From contig JAHAZL010000057.1 in NCBI GenBank assembly GCA_018384055.1, positions 1 to 48,897 on the forward strand: a stretch of 48,897 bases of DNA. Direction: 5' to 3'. Below the pieces are notes generated by a model that was not told the origin of the DNA, made no database searches, and was given only the letters and a program-made list of their open reading frames with translations. Positions 23,821 to 32,362 of this stretch are shown in pieces. Each line of letters opens with the position of its first letter. The stretch's first letter is position 1. The translations under genes and the position numbers were made by a program. This DNA comes from Treponema sp. GTDB lineage: Bacteria > Spirochaetota > Spirochaetia > Treponematales > Treponemataceae.

Positions 23821-24954
23821 TTACCTGGTGTTTTTTCTTGCGGCGTGAACATCCTTTACGATGTCGACAGTTTCTACAGCCGCCTTTTCCCATGAAAAAC
23901 GCTTTGCCCATTCAACACCTGATGCCACAATTTTTTTCCTCAGTTTTTCGTCACAAATAATCTGCTCCATGCAGTCCGCCATATTCTGAATATTGTCGCT
24001 GTCAAAATAAAGCACATTGTTTCCTGCAATTTCAGGTAAGGCACCGGCCTTTGCACATGCAACAGGAATTCCAGTAGCCATTGCCTCAAGAACCGGAAGT
24101 CCTACCCCTTCATTTACCGAAGGGAAAACGCACATTTCGGAATTCCTATAAAGTTCAGGAAATCCTTCGCGCGGAAAATATCCCGTCATGAAAATTTCAG
24201 TTGCGGCACTTGAATCAAAGGCTGCCTTCTGAACTTCTTCTGCATAAGCGCCTTCTTCACCGGCAAGAACAAGTCTGTGCGGCAAACCTGTCTTTTCCTT
24301 AAACATGGTAAAGGCCTTTATGAGCTCTACATGCTTTTTGTCTGAACTCTGAAGCCTGCTTCCATATATGATGTATGGTTTTTTTATGGCAAATGGCTTT
24401 ATGTCGGCAAAATCAGTTTTTTCTACCTTTGAATCCGGATAAAACATGCTGTGATCAATGCCGTTATGTACAATTTCAATTCTCTGGCATTTTACTCCGC
24501 ACCGAATTATATCTTTCTTGACATACATGCTGGATGCAATGATGCAATCCATGGATGAAAGTCCTTTTACGATGCGCTTTCTTTCCCAAAACCCGCATTC
24601 TGCAAGAACAACGCTCAAAATTGAGTTTATTACTGCAACAGAAGGAACCCTTGCCTTTGTTGGAATCATTTTGCAGCCATTCGTATAGAAAACAACATCA
24701 TAATTGTTCTTCCTGCAGAATTTATCAACCTTTTTTACATGCCATTTTCTTTCGGCCGCAGGATCATCCTTTACATTTATTTCTTTATAGGTAAATTCCC
24801 TGTTGGAAGAATATGTATAGCGGTCAGCACCAGGTCCAAAAAGTTCAAGCTGTCCGCCTTCTATGTCTGGAAGGCATTCCAAAAGAGAAAGAAGATATGA
24901 CCCCAAGCCGGATTTACCATGCTCAAGACCAAAGGTATCTATACCGATTTTCAT
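23821..24954 (-). CDS. Glycosyltransferase family 4 protein
   Basis: This is a GT-B fold retaining glycosyltransferase. The N-terminal domain begins MKIGIDTFGLEHGKSGLGSY with the glycine-rich acceptor loop. The second domain has IVHNGIDHSMFYP near 182-194, YIIYGSRL near 210, and the GT4 donor motif NEGVGLPVLEAMATGIPV near 302-319, with the usual E-x7-E. The acceptor is unknown; surface polysaccharide or glycolipid synthesis is the usual role. The start is placed at 24954: the frame extends nine codons further, but a promoter with -10 exactly 6 nt before this ATG argues for a leaderless start, and MKIGIDT is the normal N-terminus of the family. Confidence 0.88.
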   Translation of the reverse strand: MKIGIDTFGLEHGKSGLGSYLLSLLECLPDIEGGQLELFGPGADRYTYSSNREFTYKEINVKDDPAAERKWHVKKVDKFCRKNNYDVVFYTNGCKMIPTKARVPSVAVINSILSVVLAECGFWERKRIVKGLSSMDCIIASSMYVKKDIIRCGVKCQRIEIVHNGIDHSMFYPDSKVEKTDFADIKPFAIKKPYIIYGSRLQSSDKKHVELIKAFTMFKEKTGLPHRLVLAGEEGAYAEEVQKAAFDSSAATEIFMTGYFPREGFPELYRNSEMCVFPSVNEGVGLPVLEAMATGIPVACAKAGALPEIAGNNVLYFDSDNIQNMADCMEQIICDEKLRKKIVASGVEWAKRFSWEKAAVETVDIVKDVHAARKNTR

Positions 24955-24960
24955 GGTTCC

Positions 24961-24989
24961 ATTATACATAGAAAGATTCAAAATATCAA
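24961..24989 (-). promoter_or_regulatory. Glycosyltransferase promoter, predicted leaderless start
   Basis: On the minus strand: TTGATA (24989-24984), 17 bp, TATAAT (24966-24961), then 6 nt (GGAACC) to the ATG at 24954. Five of six and six of six consensus bases. No Shine-Dalgarno sequence can fit on the transcript. Confidence 0.8.
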
Positions 24990-25020
24990 TTTTTCATCCT
25001 GAAACCATGGCTCCGACCAC

Positions 25021-25049
25021 TTACAATTTATAGCAATAACATTTATAAT
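25021..25049 (+). promoter_or_regulatory. DEAD-helicase promoter, predicted leaderless start
   Basis: TTACAA (25021-25026), 17 bp, TATAAT (25044-25049), then 6 nt (TCCCCC) to the ATG at 25056. It is divergent from the similar glycosyltransferase promoter. Confidence 0.75.
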
Positions 25050-25055
25050 TCCCCC

Positions 25056-26231
25056 ATGAATTTTTCAGAATTTAACATCGACCCAAAACTCATAGAAAAA
25101 CTAAATGAACTTTCCATTACAGAACCAACAGCAGTTCAGGCAAAATCAATGCCGCTCATTGCAGAAAATAAAAACATCATGTTCCAGAGCGAAACGGGAA
25201 CTGGAAAAACTTTTGCTTACCTCCTTCCCCTTTTGACACGCCTTATGGCAACAGAAAATCCAGGTAGAAATGTAAGGCTCATGATTGTATCCCCAACCTA
25301 TGAACTTGCATCCCAGATCAAGGGACAGGTTCAGGCAATAAGCGACATTAAATGCTGTCTTCTCATTGGAGGTGCACCAATTGCCCGTCAGATAGACATG
25401 CTCAAGGAAAAACCTGAAGTAGTAATTGGCGGTCCGGCACGCCTTCTTGAACTGATCCACCTTAAGAAACTCAAGGCTGATGCCATTGAAACCCTGGTTC
25501 TGGACGAAGCAGACAGGCTTTTGAGCAAGGAACTCCGTGATGATACGGAAGGTTTGCTTGAAAGGCTTCCTGTCAAGGTTCAGCTTGTAGGGAATTCCGC
25601 AACCGTAAGCGATTATACAAGGACAATCCTCCAGAAGGCCCGTGACGGACTGAGCAAGGGGTCTACAGAAGAAAACAGAATTCAGCTCATTACCCTGCCT
25701 ATGGAAGATGTTTTGAGGAAGAGAATCACCCATTGGGCAATTTTTGCAGAACGCCGCGACAAAATCGACACACTCAGAAGTTTCATCAATGCCGTAAAGC
25801 CGGAAAAACTCCTTGTTTTTACGGGACGAAACGACCAGATTGAAAACATTACCTCAAAACTCCAGTACAAGAACATTGAATGCGCTTCCTTAAGCAGCAA
25901 AACCGACAAAAAGGACAGGAAAGCCGCCATAGACCGTTTCCGCTCCGGAAAAATCAAGGTTCTCATTACCACAGACCTTGCATCACGTGGATTGGACATT
26001 CCTGGAATTACCCATGTAGTCCAGATGGACCTTCCTGACAGGGAAGATTTCTTCATTCACCGCAGCGGAAGAACTGCAAGAGCAGGAAACACAGGAATCA
26101 ACTGCGTAATCGGAGACGTTTTTGAAATGCAGAACTACGCAAAGCTTGAAAAGAAACTGAAACTCAAGGTCTACCCAAAGATGCTCTACAAGGGGGAACT
26201 GTTAGATCCAAACGATTTGATTGAAGAATAA
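25056..26231 (+). CDS. DEAD-box RNA helicase
   Basis: An ATP-dependent RNA helicase for ribosome assembly, RNA turnover or cold adaptation. At 391 residues it is nearly a bare two-domain core. It has a Q-motif region (PTAVQAKSMP near 19-28), motif I ETGTGKT near 46-52, motif II VLDEAD near 147-152, SAT near 181, LITTDLASRGLDIPG near 305-319 and motif VI HRSGRTARAG near 335-344. There is no basic C-terminal tail and no RNA-binding domain, unlike DeaD/CsdA; it is closest in build to RhlE/SrmB-like minimal enzymes. No ribosome site precedes the ATG; the bases before it are CCCCC. Confidence 0.93.
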   Translation: MNFSEFNIDPKLIEKLNELSITEPTAVQAKSMPLIAENKNIMFQSETGTGKTFAYLLPLLTRLMATENPGRNVRLMIVSPTYELASQIKGQVQAISDIKCCLLIGGAPIARQIDMLKEKPEVVIGGPARLLELIHLKKLKADAIETLVLDEADRLLSKELRDDTEGLLERLPVKVQLVGNSATVSDYTRTILQKARDGLSKGSTEENRIQLITLPMEDVLRKRITHWAIFAERRDKIDTLRSFINAVKPEKLLVFTGRNDQIENITSKLQYKNIECASLSSKTDKKDRKAAIDRFRSGKIKVLITTDLASRGLDIPGITHVVQMDLPDREDFFIHRSGRTARAGNTGINCVIGDVFEMQNYAKLEKKLKLKVYPKMLYKGELLDPNDLIEE

Positions 26232-26232
26232 A

Positions 26233-26304
26233 ATGAACATCACCGCAAAGTTCCGTAAGGAAGCAGTTTTGTTTCCAGACAGGCCTTCGGTAGGATATTT
26301 TTAA
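26233..26304 (+). CDS. Possible 23-codon ORF after the helicase
   Basis: An ATG one base after the helicase stop opens MNITAKFRKEAVLFPDRPSV plus three residues (GYF). The position is ideal for coupled translation, but there is no ribosome site and no recognisable similarity. It could be a microprotein or chance. Confidence 0.2.
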   Translation: MNITAKFRKEAVLFPDRPSVGYF

Positions 26305-26319
26305 CATTTTATTATATAC

Positions 26320-26371
26320 CTGCAAGAAAAAAACTTGCAGAATTGATATGTTTTCCTATATTTGATACAAT
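26320..26371 (+). promoter_or_regulatory. smc promoter with an upstream palindrome
   Basis: TTGATA (26343-26348), 17 bp, TACAAT (26366-26371). Immediately upstream, CTGCAAG (26320-26326) and CTTGCAG (26334-26340) form a perfect inverted repeat around seven A, ending 2 bp before the -35. It may be an operator or, less likely without a T tract, a terminator of the helicase transcript. Confidence 0.65.
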
Positions 26372-26395
26372 ATATCACTTTAATAGGGGAATATT

Positions 26396-29300
26396 GTGTT
26401 TTTAAAAAGTCTTGAAATATTCGGTTTTAAATCATTTGCAGACCGAACACATATAAATTTTGCCGACGGTATCACTGCCCTTCTTGGACCTAACGGCTGC
26501 GGCAAGAGTAATGTCGTTGATGCCATCAAATGGGTATTGGCAGAAAACAAATCAAAGAACCTCCGTGCTGAAAACATGGCTGATGTCATTTTCAACGGAA
26601 CAGAATCTCGTCCTGCTCTTTCAATGGCAGAAGTAACCTTGACCATTGCCAATGAAAACGGACTTCTCCAGATGAACGAAACGGAAATTGCCATCAAGCG
26701 AAGAATTTACCGCAGCGGAGAAAACGAATACTTCATCAACGGAAACCAGGTAACGGCTACTAAAGTTCGACAGCTCTTCATGGACACTGGTGTCGGAAAG
26801 GCAGCCTACTCTGTTATGGAACAGGGAAAAATCGACCAGATTCTTTCATCAAAGCCGGAAGACCGCCGCTATCTTTTTGAAGAAGCCGCAGGTATCAGCC
26901 GTTCAAAGGCAGAAGTTCAGGAAGCAGAAAGAGAACTTGAAAGGACAAAGGCTAACCTTGCGCAGATCGACATCGGTCTTGCTGAAACAAAGCGCAGCTA
27001 CGAAACCCTCAAGGCTCAGTCTGAAAAAACTGCAAAGTACCGCAAGTACAATGAAGACAAGTTCAACTATGAATTGGACATCCAGCTTTTAAGGCTCAAG
27101 AATTTTACGCAGGACAAGACCCATCACCAGCAGGCTCTTGAAGAAGCAGACAAAAAAAGACTTGCCGCAGAAAAAGAAATCGAGGAGATTTACAACACAC
27201 TCCACGAAAACACAGACAAGATTAAATCCCTTCAGGAACAGGTAAACCAGAAGACAACAGAAGCAATCAAGCTTCAGCAGGAAGTTGTCGGAAAGAAGGC
27301 CCTCGCACAGCAGTTTCATGTTCAGCAGAGCCAGAGCCGCGAAAAAATCGGACAGATTGAAAACCGCATCAAGAACATCGAACAGCGCATCGACGAATAC
27401 AATGAAGAAATCGACAGCCAGAATGCAGACCTCCATGACCTGAACAAGAAGCTTGCCGACATAAACAATAATATCGAAGGCTTCGTTTCAAACATCCAGC
27501 AGTCTCAGGGGCAGATTGAAGAAAACCAGAAAATCATCGGTACAAACGGCGGAAAAGTACTTAACCTTAATAGTGCCCGTGCCGAACTCCAGAAAAAACT
27601 TGCCGCAATTACAGAAGACATCGTTACAGAACTTGATGCAAAGCTTAAGGATGCAGGTTATTCTGCAGCGGCAAACAAAAAGGCAAAGGAAGAACTCAAC
27701 ACGCAGCTTGAAAAGATCAAGATTTTTGCCAACGGCCGTGCAAACATTTTCAAGGATTTTGCATCCCTTCCTTCCCATCCGGAAAAAGAAGCCGCAAAGA
27801 TGGGAACAGATGCCGTAAATGCATTTGCTGACCTTGGAAAGATGTTTGATGAACTTTCACTCTGCATAGAATCCTACACAAAGACAACACCACAGTTCAT
27901 CGATGACTTCCTTTCACCTGAAGGTATCATCACCCAGAAACGCAGCATCGACAGGGAAATTCATGATAACCTCAAGCAGATTGAAATAATCCAGGCAGAA
28001 AGCGAAGAGCTTGCAAAGAAGAATGTTGAACTTGGAAAACGCATTGACGAATACAGGAAGACTCTTGAAGACCTTCGCGTAAACCAGGCTGCCATGATTC
28101 AGCAGATCAAAAACTGCGAGCAGCAGATTTCACAGCTCAAGAGAGCCCTTGCGCAGGAAGAAGTTTCCCTTAAGGAGCAGGAAAACGAACTCTATGAAGA
28201 AAACAAGAGACGTGATGAAGTTGAAGAACAGCTTCAGGAAATAGAAGAACAGATTGCGGAAATTGAAAAGCAGGGTACCAAAATCATGGACGAAGTTGAT
28301 GCAATCAAAAAGCAGATTGACGATTGCAACAGCAAGGTTTCCGGAAAGCAGAATACCCTCAAGAAAAAGCAGGAAGAAAGGGACAAGTATCAGTCTCAGT
28401 TTGAAAAGCTCAATGTTTCACTTGCACAGAGCGATACTGAAATCCAGAATGTCAAGCAGAACTTCCAGGACAACTATTCCCGCGACCTTATGGAATTCGA
28501 GGAACGCATGTACAAGATTACAACTCCTGTACAGGTAATCCGCGAAAAGCTTGCAGAAACAAAACAGAAAATTCAGGAACTTGGTCAGGTTAACTTCATG
28601 GCCGTAGAGCAGTTTGCAGAAGAAAAGGAACGCTACGAGCGCCAGCAGGCAAGCTACAACGACACAAAGAAAACCCTCGAAAACCTTGTTCGTGTCAGTG
28701 AAGAAATCAGGACAAAGTCTTCGGAAATGTTCCTTGATACATACAACAAAATCAGGAAGAATTTCCACAACATGTTCCGCCGCCTCATGAACGGTGGTAA
28801 GGCAGAACTCAAGCTGGTTGATCCTGCAAACGTACTTACATCAGGTATCGACATCTACGCACAGCCGCCTGGAAAGAAACTTTCTCACATTTCACTCCTT
28901 TCCGGTGGTGAAAAGACAATGACTGCCGTTGCCCTTCTCTTTGCAACATATCAGGTTCGCCCTTCACCATTCTGTCTCCTTGACGAAATTGATGCGGCCC
29001 TTGACGACAAGAACGTTTCCTCATTTGTAAGCACATTGCGTGCCTTCGGAAACATAAGCCAGTATATTGTCATTACTCATAACAGAAAGACAGTTATGGG
29101 TGCATCAACAATGCTTGGTGTTACAATGGAAGAATCGGGAATTACAAAAATCCTTCAGGTTCGCCTTGACGAAGATACCCTCAACGGAAACATCACTTTC
29201 GACAGTCAGGATGACTTTGTTGAAGAAGATGTTCCACCGGAGGAAGGTGTTGTTATTCCTCCTCGTCCACCTCGCCGTGAACATAATCCTGATGGTTCCC

Positions 29301-29494
29301 TCAAGATAGTTGAAAAACCTGCTGAAACGGATTCAGCTGAAACAAAACCTGCCGCACAGGAAGATGTTAAGCCTGTTCTGAGAGATGAATCACAGCCAGC
29401 AGAAGAAACCAAGGATCTTCAGAAGGAAGATAATCAGGCACATGAAGAAACTCCTTCTCAGGAAACTGAAGGAGACAATGGAGGCAACCAGTAA
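26396..29494 (+). CDS. smc: Chromosome segregation ATPase SMC, atypical hinge region
   Basis: SMC organises and segregates the chromosome. Walker A GPNGCGKSN is at 31-39, the C-loop LLSGGEKTM near 833 and Walker B CLLDEIDAAL near 860, with the family's QELGQVNFMAVEQF before the C-terminal head. Coiled coils run roughly 165-395 and 510-740. The segment between them, where a folded hinge with conserved glycines should lie, is a predicted-helical stretch of about 120 residues (including KIKIFANGRANIFKDFA and SLCIESYTKTTPQFIDDFL) without hinge glycines. The last 105 or so residues are a Pro/Glu-rich disordered tail. At 1032 residues it is shorter than the usual 1150-1200. The GTG start is supported by AGGGGA five bases upstream. 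Confidence 0.9.
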   Translation: MFLKSLEIFGFKSFADRTHINFADGITALLGPNGCGKSNVVDAIKWVLAENKSKNLRAENMADVIFNGTESRPALSMAEVTLTIANENGLLQMNETEIAIKRRIYRSGENEYFINGNQVTATKVRQLFMDTGVGKAAYSVMEQGKIDQILSSKPEDRRYLFEEAAGISRSKAEVQEAERELERTKANLAQIDIGLAETKRSYETLKAQSEKTAKYRKYNEDKFNYELDIQLLRLKNFTQDKTHHQQALEEADKKRLAAEKEIEEIYNTLHENTDKIKSLQEQVNQKTTEAIKLQQEVVGKKALAQQFHVQQSQSREKIGQIENRIKNIEQRIDEYNEEIDSQNADLHDLNKKLADINNNIEGFVSNIQQSQGQIEENQKIIGTNGGKVLNLNSARAELQKKLAAITEDIVTELDAKLKDAGYSAAANKKAKEELNTQLEKIKIFANGRANIFKDFASLPSHPEKEAAKMGTDAVNAFADLGKMFDELSLCIESYTKTTPQFIDDFLSPEGIITQKRSIDREIHDNLKQIEIIQAESEELAKKNVELGKRIDEYRKTLEDLRVNQAAMIQQIKNCEQQISQLKRALAQEEVSLKEQENELYEENKRRDEVEEQLQEIEEQIAEIEKQGTKIMDEVDAIKKQIDDCNSKVSGKQNTLKKKQEERDKYQSQFEKLNVSLAQSDTEIQNVKQNFQDNYSRDLMEFEERMYKITTPVQVIREKLAETKQKIQELGQVNFMAVEQFAEEKERYERQQASYNDTKKTLENLVRVSEEIRTKSSEMFLDTYNKIRKNFHNMFRRLMNGGKAELKLVDPANVLTSGIDIYAQPPGKKLSHISLLSGGEKTMTAVALLFATYQVRPSPFCLLDEIDAALDDKNVSSFVSTLRAFGNISQYIVITHNRKTVMGASTMLGVTMEESGITKILQVRLDEDTLNGNITFDSQDDFVEEDVPPEEGVVIPPRPPRREHNPDGSLKIVEKPAETDSAETKPAAQEDVKPVLRDESQPAEETKDLQKEDNQAHEETPSQETEGDNGGNQ

Positions 29495-29497
29495 AAA

Positions 29498-29875
29498 ATG
29501 CAGGCATTGGACAACATAAAGGAAAGAATTGAAAATTTTCTTCAGGAAAACACAAAGCTTACAGTTGCAGTCTGTGCAATTCTCATAGCCTTTGCTGTCC
29601 TTGCTTTCATTCTTGGTGCCATATCTGAACCTAAAAAGCAGAAAACGAAGAAGAACATTTTTCCAGATGCAATCCCCTATTCTGCCGTAGAAGATTTTTT
29701 TGAACCGAAAAAAGAAAACCTGACGGAGGAATACTACTTTACAAGGGAACAGGCACCTCAGTGGTCCAACGAAGAATTCGACAGATGGTTTACAGTGCCC
29801 GACAAAAGCACTGTTGAAGAACTAGGAAAAGCAAACGAAAAAGTAGCTGACGAAATATTGGGAGCAGCACCATGA
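29498..29875 (+). CDS. Small single-pass membrane protein, unknown function
   Basis: The 125 residues have an amphipathic N-terminal helix, then one transmembrane segment at about 23-45 (LTVAVCAILIAFAVLAFIL). A KKQKTKK stop-transfer region and an acidic C-terminal domain with YYFTREQAPQWSNEEFDRWF follow. By the positive-inside rule the C-terminal part is probably cytoplasmic. It starts three bases after the smc stop, with GGAGG inside the end of smc, and its stop overlaps the next ATG (ATGA). Lineage-specific; I recognise no family. Confidence 0.8.
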   Translation: MQALDNIKERIENFLQENTKLTVAVCAILIAFAVLAFILGAISEPKKQKTKKNIFPDAIPYSAVEDFFEPKKENLTEEYYFTREQAPQWSNEEFDRWFTVPDKSTVEELGKANEKVADEILGAAP

Positions 29876-31605
29876 AAAAAAGTCTAAACAGTAAAATCAT
29901 CAGGGCAACATCACTCATTGCAATTTCATTATTTTTATTCTCCTGCGGATCTGCACCAAAAGCAGAAGTGGCACCAGTTGAAACTCCGGAAGCAGAAGAA
30001 ACTGTAAAACCTGAAGCTGAAGCACCAGTTGAAACTCCAGCAGCAGAAGCAGAAAACCCTCAGGCTCAAGAAGAAGAAAATGAAGAACCGCAGCCGGAAG
30101 AGATCATGGAAGAACCCGTCGTGGAACCTGTTTTTGAACTCATAGAGGATATTCCGGGCTACTACGAAAGCGACCCCAAGCCAGTATTCCTTGAACCTTC
30201 AGAAAAGACTTTAAATGAAGAAACAGCAGAAAAAATTTCTGAAAAACCACAGGCAGAACAAAAAGAAGAATCTAAGCCTTCCGAACCGGAAACAGTTTCG
30301 ATTGTCAAAGAGGATGAAAAACAGGATGCTGAAAATCCTGCTGAAAAAACAGAAACTAAAGTCCAGGTTCTTCCTCAGCAGGCATCTACGGAAAAAGAAA
30401 AGGTTGCGGTAGTTTCTGAACCGACAACAGTTCCTGTTCCAGAAAAGAAGCCGGTTCCAGTACTAGAAAGAAAGCAAGAAACTGTTCCGGAGAAAAAGAC
30501 TGTTCCAGTCACAGAAGAAACACCAATAGCAGGCATAACAACCGCAGAAGAAGTTGAATCTTCGGAACTCCTTTCAGAATCAAACGAACCATCAGAAACA
30601 CCGTCTGAAGAAAAGGAAGAAAACAAAATCGTAGTTGTTCCTTCCCGCGCAGTAGAAATGAAGAACAGCCAGTATCTGGACATTGTCTATCCAGGAACCG
30701 GGTGGATTTTCCTTGGAGAAGTAGACAACAAGACAAACATGCGCTACTTTGGCCGTAAAATCGGCGAAAGAAATACAGTATTCAGTCTCCGCTCAAGGGA
30801 AGAAGGAAATACAATCCTCCACTTCTACAAGAACGATCAGCTTACCGGTAAATTCATAGACGACTACCTGCAGGTAGAAATCAAGGGAACAAACAATTCT
30901 CCAGAACATGCTGTTGCCCCATCATACGCAGAAGCTGTTCCTCCAAAGCCAGAAAGGAAAGTCCTGACTCAACCAAAGCCTGCAGAAGTCAATGAGGCAG
31001 AAAAACAGAATGCAGAAGATTTCAGGGAAACAACGGCAAAAACCCAGAAGCCAATTGCAAAAGCACCTGCAAGAACTTCACCTGAAAAAAAAGCAGCCCC
31101 TAAAACCGAAGCAAAGAAATCTCCTTCACCGGTCCCTGTACTTTCTTCAACCGAAGATCCAAGTGACAACGGAACAAAAACCGTAATCCAGCATAAAACT
31201 TCGGAAGGAGAACACAAACCAGTACCAAAATCAGAAAACTCTTATGCCCAGGAAACTCAGGCACAAGAAAAAACAGTTCCGACAGTTTCAAAAAATTCAA
31301 TTCAGAATACTGAAAACATGGCTTCCGATGAAATCCTTGAAAAGGCAAAGGAAAGTTTCAAGAATAAAAATTATGAAGAAACCCTCGCCTACCTTGACGA
31401 CTTCTTTGCAAAGGCAACCACAAAAATAGACGAAGGACTTATGCTTCAGGGGCAGACTTTTGAAAGCAATTCTTCCGTAAGGAACATCAAGAGTGCCTTG
31501 GATACATATGAAACAATTGTTCGCCGATATCCACAGAGCATTCACTGGCCAAAGGCAAACGAAAGAATCACTTACTTGAGAAAGTTCTACTTTAACATCA
31601 GATAA
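29872..31605 (+). CDS. Pro/Glu-rich lipoprotein with C-terminal TPR-like repeats
   Basis: The signal peptide ends in the lipobox LFSC with Cys25. Residues about 28-255 are low-complexity Pro/Glu/Ala/Val, likely extended and able to span the periplasm. A folded domain around 260-345 has DIVYPGTGWIFLGEVDNKTN and RSREEGNTILHFYKNDQLTG. A second Pro/Lys-rich linker runs to about 480. The last 90 residues (EILEKAKESFKNKNYEETLA, then ALDTYETIVRRYPQS) look like TPR/YbgF-type helices. This may be an envelope scaffold resembling treponemal cell-division or outer-membrane-assembly lipoproteins; the role is not recognised. ATGA overlap with the membrane protein implies they act together. Confidence 0.82.
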   Translation: MKKSLNSKIIRATSLIAISLFLFSCGSAPKAEVAPVETPEAEETVKPEAEAPVETPAAEAENPQAQEEENEEPQPEEIMEEPVVEPVFELIEDIPGYYESDPKPVFLEPSEKTLNEETAEKISEKPQAEQKEESKPSEPETVSIVKEDEKQDAENPAEKTETKVQVLPQQASTEKEKVAVVSEPTTVPVPEKKPVPVLERKQETVPEKKTVPVTEETPIAGITTAEEVESSELLSESNEPSETPSEEKEENKIVVVPSRAVEMKNSQYLDIVYPGTGWIFLGEVDNKTNMRYFGRKIGERNTVFSLRSREEGNTILHFYKNDQLTGKFIDDYLQVEIKGTNNSPEHAVAPSYAEAVPPKPERKVLTQPKPAEVNEAEKQNAEDFRETTAKTQKPIAKAPARTSPEKKAAPKTEAKKSPSPVPVLSSTEDPSDNGTKTVIQHKTSEGEHKPVPKSENSYAQETQAQEKTVPTVSKNSIQNTENMASDEILEKAKESFKNKNYEETLAYLDDFFAKATTKIDEGLMLQGQTFESNSSVRNIKSALDTYETIVRRYPQSIHWPKANERITYLRKFYFNIR

Positions 31606-31616
31606 AGGAAAAAAAA

Positions 31617-32303
31617 ATGAGAAAAATTTTATTTATTGCAGTTGCAGTTCTGTCACTTACCTCCTGCATGATAAAGACAGAAAAGAAAAGCCGCACGATT
31701 ACAGTAACTGGAGTTGGAACAGTTTCTGTAGAAAACAAGGAAGCAAACCTTGTTCTTTCCGTAATTTCAAGAAATGACGATGTGATAAAGGCATCCTCAG
31801 AAAACGCAGAAAAAATGACAGCCGTAATGAAGGCAGTTACAGAAGCCGGTATAGGAACAGATTCATTGCAAACATCAGATTACTCCATCTGGCAGGAAGA
31901 AGCAGACAGGCAGTATTCAAGGAAATCTGCCTTCCTTTATGTTGTTTCAAACAGACTCCATGTAACAATCAAGGATGTTTCAAGAACAGGCTTGATCATT
32001 GATGCTGCAATAAAGGCAGGCGCAAACCAGATGAACTCCCTCAGCTATTCCGCTGGAGACACATCAGAAGCCGAAAAGCAGGCTAGAATCCTTGCTGCCC
32101 GCGATGCTGACCAGAAGGCAAACGTTCTTGTTTCTGCAAGCGGTCTTACTCTTGGACAGGTTATAAACATTCAGGAACACCAAGGTGGTTATGCTACAGT
32201 CAAGAATGATGCAATGTACAAGACTGATTTAAGAAGCACACCAATTTCAGGCGGTTCATCTTCATTAAGCGTTTCAGTTGACGTAACCTACGAGTTGCAG
32301 TAA
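31617..32303 (+). CDS. SIMPL-domain (DUF541) lipoprotein
   Basis: The lipobox LTSC puts the lipidated Cys at residue 17. The mature protein is a SIMPL domain: RTITVTGVGTVSVENKEANL at the start, VLSVISRNDDVIKASSENAE, a central TSDYSIWQ segment and the C-terminal LSVSVDVTYEL. SIMPL proteins are periplasmic or outer-membrane-associated, and their biochemistry is poorly defined. The 228 residues match the family. AAAGGAAAAAAA precedes the ATG, and the gene lies 11 bp after the TPR lipoprotein, so it belongs to the smc-lipoprotein transcript. Confidence 0.88.
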   Translation: MRKILFIAVAVLSLTSCMIKTEKKSRTITVTGVGTVSVENKEANLVLSVISRNDDVIKASSENAEKMTAVMKAVTEAGIGTDSLQTSDYSIWQEEADRQYSRKSAFLYVVSNRLHVTIKDVSRTGLIIDAAIKAGANQMNSLSYSAGDTSEAEKQARILAARDADQKANVLVSASGLTLGQVINIQEHQGGYATVKNDAMYKTDLRSTPISGGSSSLSVSVDVTYELQ

Positions 32304-32362
32304 ACCACTTTAATTGCATATAAACACAAATTTATATATATTTACATCCACGAGGATTTATT

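Noticed and set aside
26320..26340. The CTGCAAG/CTTGCAG hairpin as the helicase terminator
   Set aside because: No T run follows, and it abuts the smc -35 box, so an operator or chance palindrome is as likely.
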